The position numbers and the translations under genes were made by a program. Under the pieces are notes generated by a model. That model was not told the DNA's origin. It searched no databases and saw nothing but the letters and a program-made list of their open reading frames with translations. This document shows, piece by piece, positions 31,763 through 41,438 of a DNA stretch of 64,000 nucleotides. Source of the stretch: Bradyrhizobium ontarionense (lineage in GTDB: Bacteria > Pseudomonadota > Alphaproteobacteria > Rhizobiales > Xanthobacteraceae); the NCBI RefSeq assembly GCF_021088345.1, contig NZ_CP088156.1:7679001-7743000 (forward strand). Direction: 5' to 3'. The number at the start of each line of letters is the position of its first letter. The stretch's first letter is position 1.

Positions 31763-33300
31763 GTGTGTCTCGGAAAGAAGAGCCGGATCACGACATCAAA
31801 CCAAGCCAGCAGCACCAGGATCATGCACAGGATTGCCGCGATCCACAGTGTCTGGGGACCCCAGACAACCATGAATGGCCAGTTTGAGCCGAACAGGAAC
31901 AGCTGCGGAAAATGCGCCAGTACGTAACCGATGACGGCGACCACCGACAGAAGCAGTGCCGAGATGGCATAGGCTTGCGGAGACGGCTGGTAGTAGCGAT
32001 GCTGACCGCGCAGACGCGAAAGACTCCAAAGCGCCAGGATCGCCAGCAGGGATTCGACGCCGATGGCGGCGACCGCCAGAGTATCCATGCGTTGCGTCGG
32101 ATTGTTATCTGGAAAAATGGGGGGACGACCGAGCAGAATGTTGACGACATCTTGCGCGGCGGCGGTGGTGGAATTCGAGTTCACGTTCGCAATGATACCA
32201 ACCGCCATGTTGCGGGGTGGGCTGAAAATGAAGTAGCTGGAATAATTCGGGTTGTTACCGCCATGGTAGATCAATCCCTGTGAAGCGGAAACATACCAGC
32301 CGGCGGCGTAGGACGGATCGGAGCTGGAGTACGGTATGATGGATTCCGCAAGCAGAGGCTTGAAATAATCCGGCACACTGACGGTCCCGAGGTGTATCTG
32401 CAGCCAGCGACCCACATCGATGCCATCGCTGATGTAGTAGCCTGCCGGCAGATTGCCGTCGAACGGCGGAGCCAGATAGGCATTGGGACGCAAGAATTCG
32501 ATCTTGAACCCGTCGGAAATGCCGCGGTCGTCGGCGACCTTTTGAAAAACGGTGGTGTTACGGAGGCCGAGCGGCTCGAGAATCTCCTTTGAAACGAAAT
32601 CGGCGTAGATGGTCTGGGTCACGGTCTGCATCACCAGCCCAAGCACGTCATAATTCATGCTGGTATAGGCAAATTGCGTTCCTGGCGCGCTCGCCAATTC
32701 CATTCCGGCAATCATGCGCACGGTCTTCTCGAGCATCTGTGGTCCAGCGCCCTCGGGGATCGTGTACAGGGTGCTGTCGGGTACTCCGCTGGTATGATGC
32801 ATGAACTGGTTCAACGTCACTTCGACCGGCTTGCCCTGATGTTTCAACACCAGCCAGGGCAGGTACGTCGTGACGGGGGCGTCCATCGACAGCAGACCGC
32901 GCTGCTGGCACAGCAGTGTTCCAAGACCGGTGAACGCCTTGCTGGTCGAGCCGAGCTGAAACAGTATCTGGGCCGTCGTTGGTGTTTGGTTCGAAAGACT
33001 GCTGACCCCATAGCCTTTCTGGTATGCGACCTGTCCGTCCTGGATGATCACCAGCGCCGTGCCTGGGATCTGGCCGATGCTCATGTTCTTCAGCACCGCG
33101 GCGTCGATCGCAGCTGTGTCGATCGCCGAAGTGTGGGTTGCGGGAGCCCCGACGGGCGGTGCGCTCGTCGTCGGCGCGTTGATGGTCGCCGTTTCGGCCG
33201 TCGCGAGTGAGGGGTGCACGATCATCATCGCAGCCAATGAGACCACGGCGCATGCCATCCGCGTGGGGATGGACAATCTTGTTGTGATCGGGCTGCTCAT
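31759..33300 (-). CDS. Membrane-anchored ClbP/ZmaM-type prodrug-activating peptidase
   Basis: A 513-residue serine hydrolase of the class C beta-lactamase/PBP fold. It has an N-terminal signal segment (about 10-35), the SxxK motif STSK at 118-121, a Tyr motif in FAYTSMNYDVLG (Tyr 212), and HGGNN at 346-350 in the place of KTG. Three hydrophobic helices follow at about 406-428, 444-470 and 482-508. Periplasmic catalytic domain plus three C-terminal helices is the architecture of ClbP, XcnG and ZmaM, which remove an N-acyl-D-Asn cap from exported prodrugs. The loading NRPS 10 bases upstream is predicted to make exactly such a cap, which is the main reason for the assignment. A simple esterase or beta-lactamase is the alternative. 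Confidence 0.93.
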   Translation of the reverse strand: MSSPITTRLSIPTRMACAVVSLAAMMIVHPSLATAETATINAPTTSAPPVGAPATHTSAIDTAAIDAAVLKNMSIGQIPGTALVIIQDGQVAYQKGYGVSSLSNQTPTTAQILFQLGSTSKAFTGLGTLLCQQRGLLSMDAPVTTYLPWLVLKHQGKPVEVTLNQFMHHTSGVPDSTLYTIPEGAGPQMLEKTVRMIAGMELASAPGTQFAYTSMNYDVLGLVMQTVTQTIYADFVSKEILEPLGLRNTTVFQKVADDRGISDGFKIEFLRPNAYLAPPFDGNLPAGYYISDGIDVGRWLQIHLGTVSVPDYFKPLLAESIIPYSSSDPSYAAGWYVSASQGLIYHGGNNPNYSSYFIFSPPRNMAVGIIANVNSNSTTAAAQDVVNILLGRPPIFPDNNPTQRMDTLAVAAIGVESLLAILALWSLSRLRGQHRYYQPSPQAYAISALLLSVVAVIGYVLAHFPQLFLFGSNWPFMVVWGPQTLWIAAILCMILVLLAWFDVVIRLFFPRHT

Positions 33301-33310
33301 ATCGGCGTTC

Positions 33311-36300
33311 TCAGGCGAGCAGGATATCGAGCTCGTGCTCGCTCAGGCCTGCGGCCTCGAACGATCGCACGGGCGTCGGTGTGGGGGGCTGGGCGGCGGC
33401 CGCCATCGCGCGAAACGACGCGTCGAAGGCGGTCATGAAGCACGCTCTGTCAACTCTATTCCACGCCGCCTCGTCAAAGCCGGCTTCCACGCAGATCCTC
33501 TCGTCGATTGCGTAAGCATTCATTTCGAGCAGGACGCTGGGCGCGTTTTGTTCGGCGCTCGAAAGGGAGGAGCGCGTCGGGTCGAGTTGGAAGCGGTCAG
33601 GTTGTCGAACCCGCCGCCAGGCGCCGAGATAGTTGATGCGCAGGACGGCGGGCGCCCACGGATCAGCGATCGCGGATCCGCGGCGTTGGCGGACAACGCC
33701 ATATCCAACTCCATTGTCAGGAACGCGCCGGCGCTGTTCGTCGATCGAAGCCAGCCATTGTTCTGGCGTGTCATCGGCGGCTGGCAGCGAAAGGGCGAGC
33801 GGATAGAGCGATGTCAGCCATCCGATCGTTCGTGACAGATCGACGCCCGGAACATCGCGGCCGTGATGCTCCATTTCGATCAGCATCTGCCGTACCTGAA
33901 ACCGCTGCAGCAGGGCGCGGGCGGCGGCGGCCACCAGCATCGTCTCCACGGCGACCCGGTCGCCGTCTCCCGAATCCGAGCGGGTCCCTTCGTTCAACGA
34001 CGGGACGTGGGCTGCCAAGGGAAAGTCTGTCAGATGGAAGGTCTCGCGATGGACCCGACGGGGGGCGGACACGGTCAGCGTCGGCCGTGGGCCTCGTTCA
34101 GCTTGCTCCCAGTACTGCACCTGATCGGCAAATTGCGAAGACTGTTCGAGGCGCTCCAGTGCGCGAGTCCATTCGTGCAGACCGGCGGACGAACTCAGGC
34201 GCGGCCGGTCTCCACGGACAATCGCGCGCCACGCACGTGTGAGATCCTCGGCAATGATCCGCCACGAAACCGAGTCGACCAGCAGATGATGACAGGCGAT
34301 CACCAGCTGCGATCCTTCGGGCATGCGAAACAGCAGGGGACGGAAGAGAGCGCCGCTTTCAAGATCGGTGGTCGCGCAGATCTGCCGGACCAAGGCTGCT
34401 TGTTGCCTCGCTGCGTGTGGTTCGGAAAGATCGCTGACATCCACGGTCGTCAGGATCAGGGAGTCGTCAACGGGCGCGTCATTCTTCCAAAACGCCGTTC
34501 CCCCAGGCCGCATGTTCAGGCGCAGGCCAGCGTGGTGCGCCCGGACTGCAGACAGCGCGTCTCGCAGTGCATTGGGTTCCAGGCCATCGGGACAAAGCAA
34601 TGTCGCGACTTGATGATAGTGTTGGGGGTGTGCCAGACGTTGCGCGAGGAGCCACGCGGCCATCGGACCTGGACGGAGGTCCTGACCGTCAGTGTCGACG
34701 CTCTGCGGCGATTCCAGTTCTGGTACGACAGGCGTTGCCACCAGCGCGAGCTTTTCGATGGTCTTGTGCTCGAAGATATCGCGGACGCAGACCGAAAGAC
34801 CGCGCTCGCCGAGGCCAGCCGCGACGCGCATGGCGCTGATCGAATCGCCCCCAAGCGCCGTGAACCGGTCGGTCATTCCGAAATCGTCCAGACCCAAGAT
34901 GTCGCACCACACGTCGTAGATCGCGGCTTCGACCGGCGTTCGCGGGCCGACTGCGGTGGTGTCGGCGCGCGGTGTAGGCAATGCGTTCCTATCGACCTTG
35001 CCGTTGACGTTGAGGGGCAGGGACGCGATCCACGTCAGGAATGCCGGAATCATGTTGTCCGGAAGCTGGTCGGCAAGGAATCGGCTCAGCGACGCGGTGG
35101 GAATCGCGGCATCTGCCACGTACCAGGCGCAGAGCACGTCTGTGCCGGCCGGTCCGGTCACCAGAGCGACGACGCTTGCGCGGATCCCCGGATAGCGTTC
35201 CAGACACTGGCCGATCTCACGCGGCTCAATTCTGACGCCGCGCCATTTGATCTGCTCATCGCGGCGCCCAAGATACATGAGCGCTCCGTCAGGGCGCACG
35301 CGCGCCAAGTCACCGGTGCGATACATGCGCGTGCCATCGCCGTGCGGCTCAGGAACGAACGACGCCGCGGTCTGCGTGCGCCGGCCCTGATATCCACTCG
35401 CCACCCCGGGACCGGCCAGGAATAATTCGCCAGTCTCTCCTGCCGCGACCGGTAGAAGATCGCCATTCAGCAGATACGCCCGCGCGCCAGCCACCGGGCG
35501 TCCGACCGGCACCTCGTTCTCGATATCGCTCGTGGCGTCGTGGAGATGACAGATACAGCCGACCGTCGCTTCGGTCGGTCCGTACTCATTGAAGATTCTC
35601 AGACGCGGCCCAAGCCGGGCGGTCAGATCACGGGCGAGGCTCGTGGACAACGACTCGCCGCCCAGGATGAGCGTATGCACCGAACCAGCAGTGGGGCGCA
35701 GAGCTTGCACCAGGCGCATATGAGATGGTGTCGCCTTCACCAGGCCGACCTCAGGGTGACGTAACACCCGCGCGATCAAGGCGCTTTCGTCGGACTCATC
35801 CGGGAATAGGATCACGTGCGTTCCGGTCACCAGCGGAGTGAAAAGGCTGGTAACCGTGAGGTCAAAGCCGAGCGACGTGAAGAGGGCAAAGCCGCGTGGC
35901 ACATTGGCGTTTGCCAGATAGCATTCGGACGCCCAATAGACGTACGAGGCAAGGTTGGCGTGGGTGATGGCGACGCCTTTGGGGCGTCCCGTGGTGCCCG
36001 ATGTGAAAAGAATGTAGGCGGGCTGATCGGGACAAACCGCGGGCACCGTGGACGCAGGCACCAGGTCGGAGATTGTCGGGACGTCGTCATCCAGAACGAC
36101 GGCATTGTTCTGGAATGATTTGGGTAGCCCGGAAAGCAGCTTGCGGCAGGTCACGACGCAAACCGCAGTGGATTCGTCCAGCACGATCGACTTGCGTTGT
36201 TCGGGCCACTCGGGAAGCACCGGCACATAGGCGGCACCGCTCTTCAGAATGCCGAGAATCGCTGCCACCGCGTCCATGCTTCTCGGCAGACATATGGCCG

Positions 36301-39300
36301 TCACTGCGCCAGCAGTGATCCCCGCCCGCTGGAGACGCGCGGCGATCCGATCAGCCTCGCTGTTCAACTCGCCATATGTGAGCCGCCGCTCGCCTTCGAC
36401 CAGGGCGGTCTGTTGCGGGTGGGCCCTGGCGTTGCTTTCGAATGCCGTGTGGACGGGGATGAAAGCTGCCGGTGCCACGGTCACAGCCGCGCCGCTCGCT
36501 GGTCGAGCGATCGCAGCCGCCCTTTGACATGCCGTGTCGGCCGGGAGATCCGGCTGCGTGACCGCCCAATCAACGACCGTCGTGAACAGGTCGCAAAGCT
36601 GCCTTATGTCCGCGGCATCGTAGACAGATGAGCGGTGCTCGGTTGCGAGCGAGAATTCACCGGCGTCCTCGATGATGGAGAACGTCAAGTCGAACGGCGT
36701 GGCGGCGACGGGCACCTGCAGGGAACGGAGGGTCAGGTCGCCCCAACGGATCTCGCCACCCGCCTGCCTCATGACCGACGATGCCAGGCCTGACTCGGCG
36801 GCGAGATGCTGCCAGACGAATACAATCCGGAATAATTTCTCCCGGATTCTCAGCGTCGGATCTTCCAAGATGAGCTGCAGGGGGTACTCGCTGTGCTCGA
36901 GCACCGACAAGATTTCGCGCTGAATGCGCGTCACATTAGAACGAAACGATGTCCCGGGTTCGAATGTCAGCGTGATGGGGAGAACGTTGACGGTGTATCC
37001 GACCACCTCTCTTAGTTCCGGGTGATCGCGGCCCGAGGTCGTTACCCCAAGGGTCCCGGCCGCCGTGGGGTTCCTCAGCATCAGGGCCATGTGGAACGCA
37101 CTTAGAAGCACTGTAAAGGGAGTGACGGCCATTTCGCGCGCCAGCGTCTTGATGGCGTCCGTCCTGTCCCGCCCCAGTCGCCGCGCGGATATGTCGGCGC
37201 GGTCGTCATCGGACGCCCGCCGCGCACCGGTGATCTGAAGAGGAGCAGGCATACCAGCGCACTTGTTGCGCCAGTAGTCGCGCAATTGCTGGCCGCGCTG
37301 GCCTGCGAGCAGGTTCTGCTGCCTCTCGATAAAGCTCCGATACTGAAAAAGCGCCGGGCGCGGCGGATCTGCGCCGCCGGTCAAATGACGATAGTGATTG
37401 CCCAGATCAGTCATCAGCAACCCTATCGACCACAGGTCCACCACGCTGTGATGCGCACACAGCGCCAGCACCGGATGTTGCTGCTCGGCATCGATCAGAA
37501 AGGCGCGGAACAGAGGGCCGCGCGCAAGATCGAACGGCATGGCAGCCAGTTCGGCGAGGCTCTGTCGTGAATGGTGCAGGTTGCCGCCCGCGCCGGGGGT
37601 TAATTGTAGATCGATCTGGCCGTTCCGTTCGCAGAACGTGCTGCGCAGCGCTTCGTGCCGGGCCGCCACCGAAGCGAATGCCGCGGCCAAGGCCCGCTCA
37701 TCGACCGGACCATGCAGGGAAAATGCCGCCGTGACATTGTAGGCCGCCGAATCCGGCCATGCCTGGCGATGCAGCCACAACGACCGCTGATTATCGGCGC
37801 AGCGCGAGTCGGCGTGCCCGGCTTCGCGTTTGCCGGGGCTCGCGCGGGGGCCTGATTCCAGCTTCGAGAGCAGTGAGGCCAAGTCGATTCCATCCAGCAA
37901 TTGCGCCAGGGAAATCTGCAGCCCCCAGCGGGTCTGGAGACGCTCCTGCAGTTTCATCGCGGCCAGCGAGTCCATCCCATAGGCGGTCAGTGGGCGGTCG
38001 CGTGCGATCTCGCCGGCTCGACAGTTGAGGATCCGCGTGATCTCCTTCGCCAGCGCCGTATGCGGCGCCGAGTCCGCCGGCATGCTGGCGGGGTCGGCGT
38101 TCGGCATTCGGCGTTCAGCCGAGGCAACAATGTTGAGCTGATGGTTCAGCCAGGCATCGCGGCATGCGTTCCTGCGCACTTTTCCGCTCGTTGTCTTCGG
38201 CAGATGGCCAGGTCGGACCAGCACGACGGTATCCGCGACGAGCTCATGCTCGCTGGCAATCGCACGGCTCACCGCGGCGATGACGTCGTCGGTGCTGGGG
38301 ACGTGCAAGCCGGCGCGACTGAGCTCGGCCACGACCACCAGATGATCACCATCATCCCGCGCGACCGAAAAAGCCGCGCTGCCATGTGGCAACAAGGCCG
38401 GATGCGAGGCTTCCACCGTATACTCGATGTCTTGGGGGTAGTGGTTCATGCCTCGAATGACGATGAGATCTTTGACCCTTCCCGCGACATAGAGCCCGTC
38501 ATCGTGGAAGAAACCCAAATCGCCCGTGCGCAGATACGTATCGTCATCGCCATCCGAGAGGCGTGCGCAAAACGTTGCCGCGGTTGCTTCGGGGCGATTC
38601 CAGTAGCCGGCGCCAACGCTTTCGCCGCGGATCCAGATTTCGCCAACATGGTTCGCCGGAAGTGAGGCGCCCGTCGACGGCGCGACGATCCGGATCTCTT
38701 GTCCTGGCAGGCCGTTGCCGCAGCGGACCAGTTCGACGGCATCCTCGGCACCCGACGGCAGAGCCTGTCCGCAGGCCAGCGCCTTGCCGTCGAAGCGCGA
38801 AACCTGCGGTCCTCCGGCAGAGCGGCTGCCCGAAACCAGCAGGGTTGCCTCCGCCATGCCGTAGCCAGGGAAGAACGCGGCATCACGGAATCCAAATGGG
38901 TGGAACGCCTCGGCAAACGCTCGCAGCGTTTTTCCGCGTACCGGCTCGGCACCGTTGAAGGCAAGCTCCCATCGGCTGAGATCGAGAGCACCGGGCTCAA
39001 GCGATGCGGCCTTGTCGACGCACAGATCGTAAGCGAAGTTTGGAGCGCCGGTGGACGTCACCCCGAAGCGCGAGACAGCTTCCAGCCAGCGCAGCGGCCG
39101 CTGGATGAAGGCTGCCGGAGACATCAAATAGCAGGTCGTTCCGAGATACACCGATTGCAGCGCCGAGCAGATCAGGCCCATGTCGTGGAACAGGGGTAGC
39201 CAGGTCAAAAAGACGGAATCGGAATGATTCCCCATTGCCTGGCAGATCAACCGTTCATTGTGAAGCAGGTTGGCATGCGTGACGATCACCCCCTTTGGTT

Positions 39301-39838
39301 CACCGGTCGAACCAGAGGTGTATTGCAGGAATGCCGGCATGTCGGGGGAGTTGGCGGCCATCGACCGGTGACCGCCATCGCGCGCGACCTCATCGGTCAG
39401 CACGAATTGAAAGTTGAACCGGTGATCTGTCGCGTCCGCTCTGGCGCGCGCCCGGTCGAGATCGCGGGATCGGGTGATCACTGTCCGCGCCGCGCAATCC
39501 TGCGCCACGGCCTGAAATCTGCGCCAGCCTGCGCGGCCTGTGGGCGAGGGAAGGGGAACGACGGGTGTTCCTGCCAGCAATCCTCCCATGAAGCCCGCCA
39601 AGAAGTCGAGGCTGTTTTCCATGGGAAGCAGCGCGGGCTCGCCGCGGGCGCAGGTTCGCGAGAGTTGATCCGCGATCGCTGCGGACCAGCCATACCATTC
39701 GCCGTAGGTCATCGATTGGCGATCTTTCTCGCCGTCGGCAAGATAGATCAGCCCGACTTTATCCGTGCATGTTTCCGCGTTCCGGCGAAAGCAACCGATC
39801 AAGGTGTCGCAAGCGGAACTGGGATTGGTCACCGGCAT
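33311..39838 (-). CDS. Loading NRPS: FAAL-ACP-C-A(Asn)-PCP-E, makes N-acyl-D-Asn
   Basis: A 2175-residue protein. Residues 1-570 are a fatty acyl-AMP ligase (YTSGSTGEPKG, PLFHDMGL, GYGMAEATL), followed by an ACP (Ser 624 in YGMDSL), a condensation domain (685-1100, HHSVVDLWS), an adenylation domain (1125-1620, FTSGTTGRPKG, NEYGPTEATVG), a PCP (ALGGDS, Ser 1666) and an epimerisation domain (1715-2165, HHLLVDSVSW and NGVGYGVVR). The A pocket reads D-L-T-K-I-G-E-V-G-K, an asparagine code. The order predicts activation of a fatty acid, acylation of Asn and its epimerisation to D-Asn: the prodrug cap of zwittermicin, colibactin and xenocoumacin. It is the first gene of the 39.8-kb minus-strand run. 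No strong ribosome site is seen before this ATG, so the start is less certain than the domains. Confidence 0.95.
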   Translation of the reverse strand: MPVTNPSSACDTLIGCFRRNAETCTDKVGLIYLADGEKDRQSMTYGEWYGWSAAIADQLSRTCARGEPALLPMENSLDFLAGFMGGLLAGTPVVPLPSPTGRAGWRRFQAVAQDCAARTVITRSRDLDRARARADATDHRFNFQFVLTDEVARDGGHRSMAANSPDMPAFLQYTSGSTGEPKGVIVTHANLLHNERLICQAMGNHSDSVFLTWLPLFHDMGLICSALQSVYLGTTCYLMSPAAFIQRPLRWLEAVSRFGVTSTGAPNFAYDLCVDKAASLEPGALDLSRWELAFNGAEPVRGKTLRAFAEAFHPFGFRDAAFFPGYGMAEATLLVSGSRSAGGPQVSRFDGKALACGQALPSGAEDAVELVRCGNGLPGQEIRIVAPSTGASLPANHVGEIWIRGESVGAGYWNRPEATAATFCARLSDGDDDTYLRTGDLGFFHDDGLYVAGRVKDLIVIRGMNHYPQDIEYTVEASHPALLPHGSAAFSVARDDGDHLVVVAELSRAGLHVPSTDDVIAAVSRAIASEHELVADTVVLVRPGHLPKTTSGKVRRNACRDAWLNHQLNIVASAERRMPNADPASMPADSAPHTALAKEITRILNCRAGEIARDRPLTAYGMDSLAAMKLQERLQTRWGLQISLAQLLDGIDLASLLSKLESGPRASPGKREAGHADSRCADNQRSLWLHRQAWPDSAAYNVTAAFSLHGPVDERALAAAFASVAARHEALRSTFCERNGQIDLQLTPGAGGNLHHSRQSLAELAAMPFDLARGPLFRAFLIDAEQQHPVLALCAHHSVVDLWSIGLLMTDLGNHYRHLTGGADPPRPALFQYRSFIERQQNLLAGQRGQQLRDYWRNKCAGMPAPLQITGARRASDDDRADISARRLGRDRTDAIKTLAREMAVTPFTVLLSAFHMALMLRNPTAAGTLGVTTSGRDHPELREVVGYTVNVLPITLTFEPGTSFRSNVTRIQREILSVLEHSEYPLQLILEDPTLRIREKLFRIVFVWQHLAAESGLASSVMRQAGGEIRWGDLTLRSLQVPVAATPFDLTFSIIEDAGEFSLATEHRSSVYDAADIRQLCDLFTTVVDWAVTQPDLPADTACQRAAAIARPASGAAVTVAPAAFIPVHTAFESNARAHPQQTALVEGERRLTYGELNSEADRIAARLQRAGITAGAVTAICLPRSMDAVAAILGILKSGAAYVPVLPEWPEQRKSIVLDESTAVCVVTCRKLLSGLPKSFQNNAVVLDDDVPTISDLVPASTVPAVCPDQPAYILFTSGTTGRPKGVAITHANLASYVYWASECYLANANVPRGFALFTSLGFDLTVTSLFTPLVTGTHVILFPDESDESALIARVLRHPEVGLVKATPSHMRLVQALRPTAGSVHTLILGGESLSTSLARDLTARLGPRLRIFNEYGPTEATVGCICHLHDATSDIENEVPVGRPVAGARAYLLNGDLLPVAAGETGELFLAGPGVASGYQGRRTQTAASFVPEPHGDGTRMYRTGDLARVRPDGALMYLGRRDEQIKWRGVRIEPREIGQCLERYPGIRASVVALVTGPAGTDVLCAWYVADAAIPTASLSRFLADQLPDNMIPAFLTWIASLPLNVNGKVDRNALPTPRADTTAVGPRTPVEAAIYDVWCDILGLDDFGMTDRFTALGGDSISAMRVAAGLGERGLSVCVRDIFEHKTIEKLALVATPVVPELESPQSVDTDGQDLRPGPMAAWLLAQRLAHPQHYHQVATLLCPDGLEPNALRDALSAVRAHHAGLRLNMRPGGTAFWKNDAPVDDSLILTTVDVSDLSEPHAARQQAALVRQICATTDLESGALFRPLLFRMPEGSQLVIACHHLLVDSVSWRIIAEDLTRAWRAIVRGDRPRLSSSAGLHEWTRALERLEQSSQFADQVQYWEQAERGPRPTLTVSAPRRVHRETFHLTDFPLAAHVPSLNEGTRSDSGDGDRVAVETMLVAAAARALLQRFQVRQMLIEMEHHGRDVPGVDLSRTIGWLTSLYPLALSLPAADDTPEQWLASIDEQRRRVPDNGVGYGVVRQRRGSAIADPWAPAVLRINYLGAWRRVRQPDRFQLDPTRSSLSSAEQNAPSVLLEMNAYAIDERICVEAGFDEAAWNRVDRACFMTAFDASFRAMAAAAQPPTPTPVRSFEAAGLSEHELDILLA

Positions 39839-40406
39839 CGGCCATACTTGGATTCGGATTCGCCAATAATGTAACGGCCGGACTCACGCGACTTCGGCCG
39901 CTAATAGGATCGTTGCCTCGATAACGCCAAGCTCACCCGCCATCGCGCTTCATGGCTGTGATGACTTCGTGGCTTGATGAGATGTGCCAGGCGCATCAGT
40001 TGATGTCTTGTCGAGCCAATGTAGAAATTCATGCCGTTTGCATCCCAACCCTGCGGTCGATGAGTGCGCGAAGGAATTTCTTCTAGTAGTTGTGTTGATC
40101 TAATTATCTATTTTAGGGTGCGCTAAAAAATAACGCAACCAGTTTTTTTGGCGCTTCACCGCATGGCTGCAAAGATGCGGCGCTGATTGCTGAGCTCATG
40201 CCTGGCGAGCGGCGTTTGCAAGCCACGCAGGCGCGGATATTCTGCGGACCTCGTTGCATGTTGGGGACGCGAAAAGCAGCGCAGGGTCACGAACGCACGA
40301 TCCATGTGTGCAGGCCGCAGGTAATCACGATTGCTTCGAGGCTCATCAGTGCGCATTCGGATCGAGCTCCTGTTGACGCGCCTCATGCCGGTCGTTCGCA
40401 TCACGG
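39839..40406 (-). promoter_or_regulatory. Intergenic region upstream of the biosynthetic run (probable promoter region)
   Basis: This 568-base stretch separates the loading NRPS gene from the band-7 gene and carries no convincing ORF. It is much more AT-rich than its surroundings around 40080-40150. As nearly all genes to the left overlap or abut, the main promoter for the cluster should lie here. I cannot point to clear -35/-10 boxes or an operator. Confidence 0.45.
40120..40154. terminator. Hairpin with A/T runs, candidate terminator
   Basis: Bases 40120-40130 (GCGCTAAAAAA) pair with 40144-40154 across a 13-base loop, with one G-T pair. The stem carries A and T runs and could terminate transcription of the band-7/ABC genes before the biosynthetic run. 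The AT arms are weak, so it could instead be a regulatory palindrome. Confidence 0.4.
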
Positions 40407-41438
40407 TCATCTCGTTGCTCCGCGGATCGGAGAGAGCGCGGGCTCCGGCGTTTTTGCCGGAACTTCCTGATCGGTGTGCGACGCAGCCGGTGTCACGGCC
40501 GACGGGTCGGCGGCGCTTTCCGCGTTCAGGATCAAGGGCAGCCCTTCACGGCCGCTGCCAATCACGACGACCTTGCTGTTCTTCGATTTGGCGAGCTCCA
40601 GCGTCGCCTCAATGCCGCGCCAGCGCAAATAGCCTGGCGACAGGCTGCTGCTGACGATTTCCTGGAATGACCGGATGCCTTCGGCCTCCACCCGCCGGCG
40701 TTCCGCTTCCTTGCGCTCTGCATCGATCCGGAAGCCGTTCTCCTGGATTCTCTGGAACGCCTCGTTCTTGCGAACGATCGCCTGCTGGACGTCCGGCGGG
40801 AACTCAACGTCGCGGATCGAAATGTTCTGGATCACAATGAATTCGATGCCGGAAAAATTCGGCACATCGAGATTGTGTGTCATGTTCCAGGCGACGGCGT
40901 CGCGGATCTCGGTTTGCAAACTCAGACGCCGAGCGGTGTAGAGGTCGTCCGGTCGATAGAGGGCAATCAGATCGCGGGCGCGCTGGCCGATGTCGGGATT
41001 CAGCATCACCGCCTCGTAGCGCGGGCCGACGAACTGGTGGAGCAGCGGTACCGAGCGCGGCACCAGCCGATAGCGCCACCCGATGTCGACGCGAACCTTG
41101 AGTCCGTCGGCCGTCAGGGTGTCGAACACCTGATGGCGCTGCTGCAGCCGCACATCGTAGACGTACACTGCATCCCACGGCAGGGTCAGTCGGACGCCTT
41201 CGCCGAGCATCAGATCCAGCCGTGTACCGCCGCCGAAACGGGACCAGAACACGCCCACATGGCCGGCTGGAATGGTATGGACGATCCTGCCGAAGAACAG
41301 CAGGAGCAGGAACAGCAGGATCAGCCCGACAATGGTGATGTCGTAGATGAATTTCACCAGCCAGCGGCGCACCGTTCCTCGGGTGCGCGCGAGATGGCTC
41401 GGTTCAGGGGCCGTTATCAATCCGATTCTACTGCTCAT
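40407..41438 (-). CDS. SPFH/band-7 (prohibitin-like) membrane protein
   Basis: A 343-residue protein with one N-terminal membrane helix (about 27-50, rich in Leu/Ile/Phe) followed by VHTIPAGHVGVFWSRFGGGT, the typical start of a band-7 domain. The middle contains an SPFH fold and the region around 220-270 (RIQENGFRIDAERKEAERRR) is a charged helix likely to form a coiled coil. Such proteins oligomerise at membranes and organise or protect other membrane proteins. Its start overlaps the stop of the ABC exporter gene by 11 bases, so the two are co-translated, and a role in holding or stabilising the exporter is a reasonable inference. Confidence 0.85.
   Translation of the reverse strand: MSSRIGLITAPEPSHLARTRGTVRRWLVKFIYDITIVGLILLFLLLLFFGRIVHTIPAGHVGVFWSRFGGGTRLDLMLGEGVRLTLPWDAVYVYDVRLQQRHQVFDTLTADGLKVRVDIGWRYRLVPRSVPLLHQFVGPRYEAVMLNPDIGQRARDLIALYRPDDLYTARRLSLQTEIRDAVAWNMTHNLDVPNFSGIEFIVIQNISIRDVEFPPDVQQAIVRKNEAFQRIQENGFRIDAERKEAERRRVEAEGIRSFQEIVSSSLSPGYLRWRGIEATLELAKSKNSKVVVIGSGREGLPLILNAESAADPSAVTPAASHTDQEVPAKTPEPALSPIRGATR

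Noticed and set aside
33863..35425. Long plus-strand open frame (520 codons)
   Set aside because: Antisense to the loading NRPS; no recognisable protein features.
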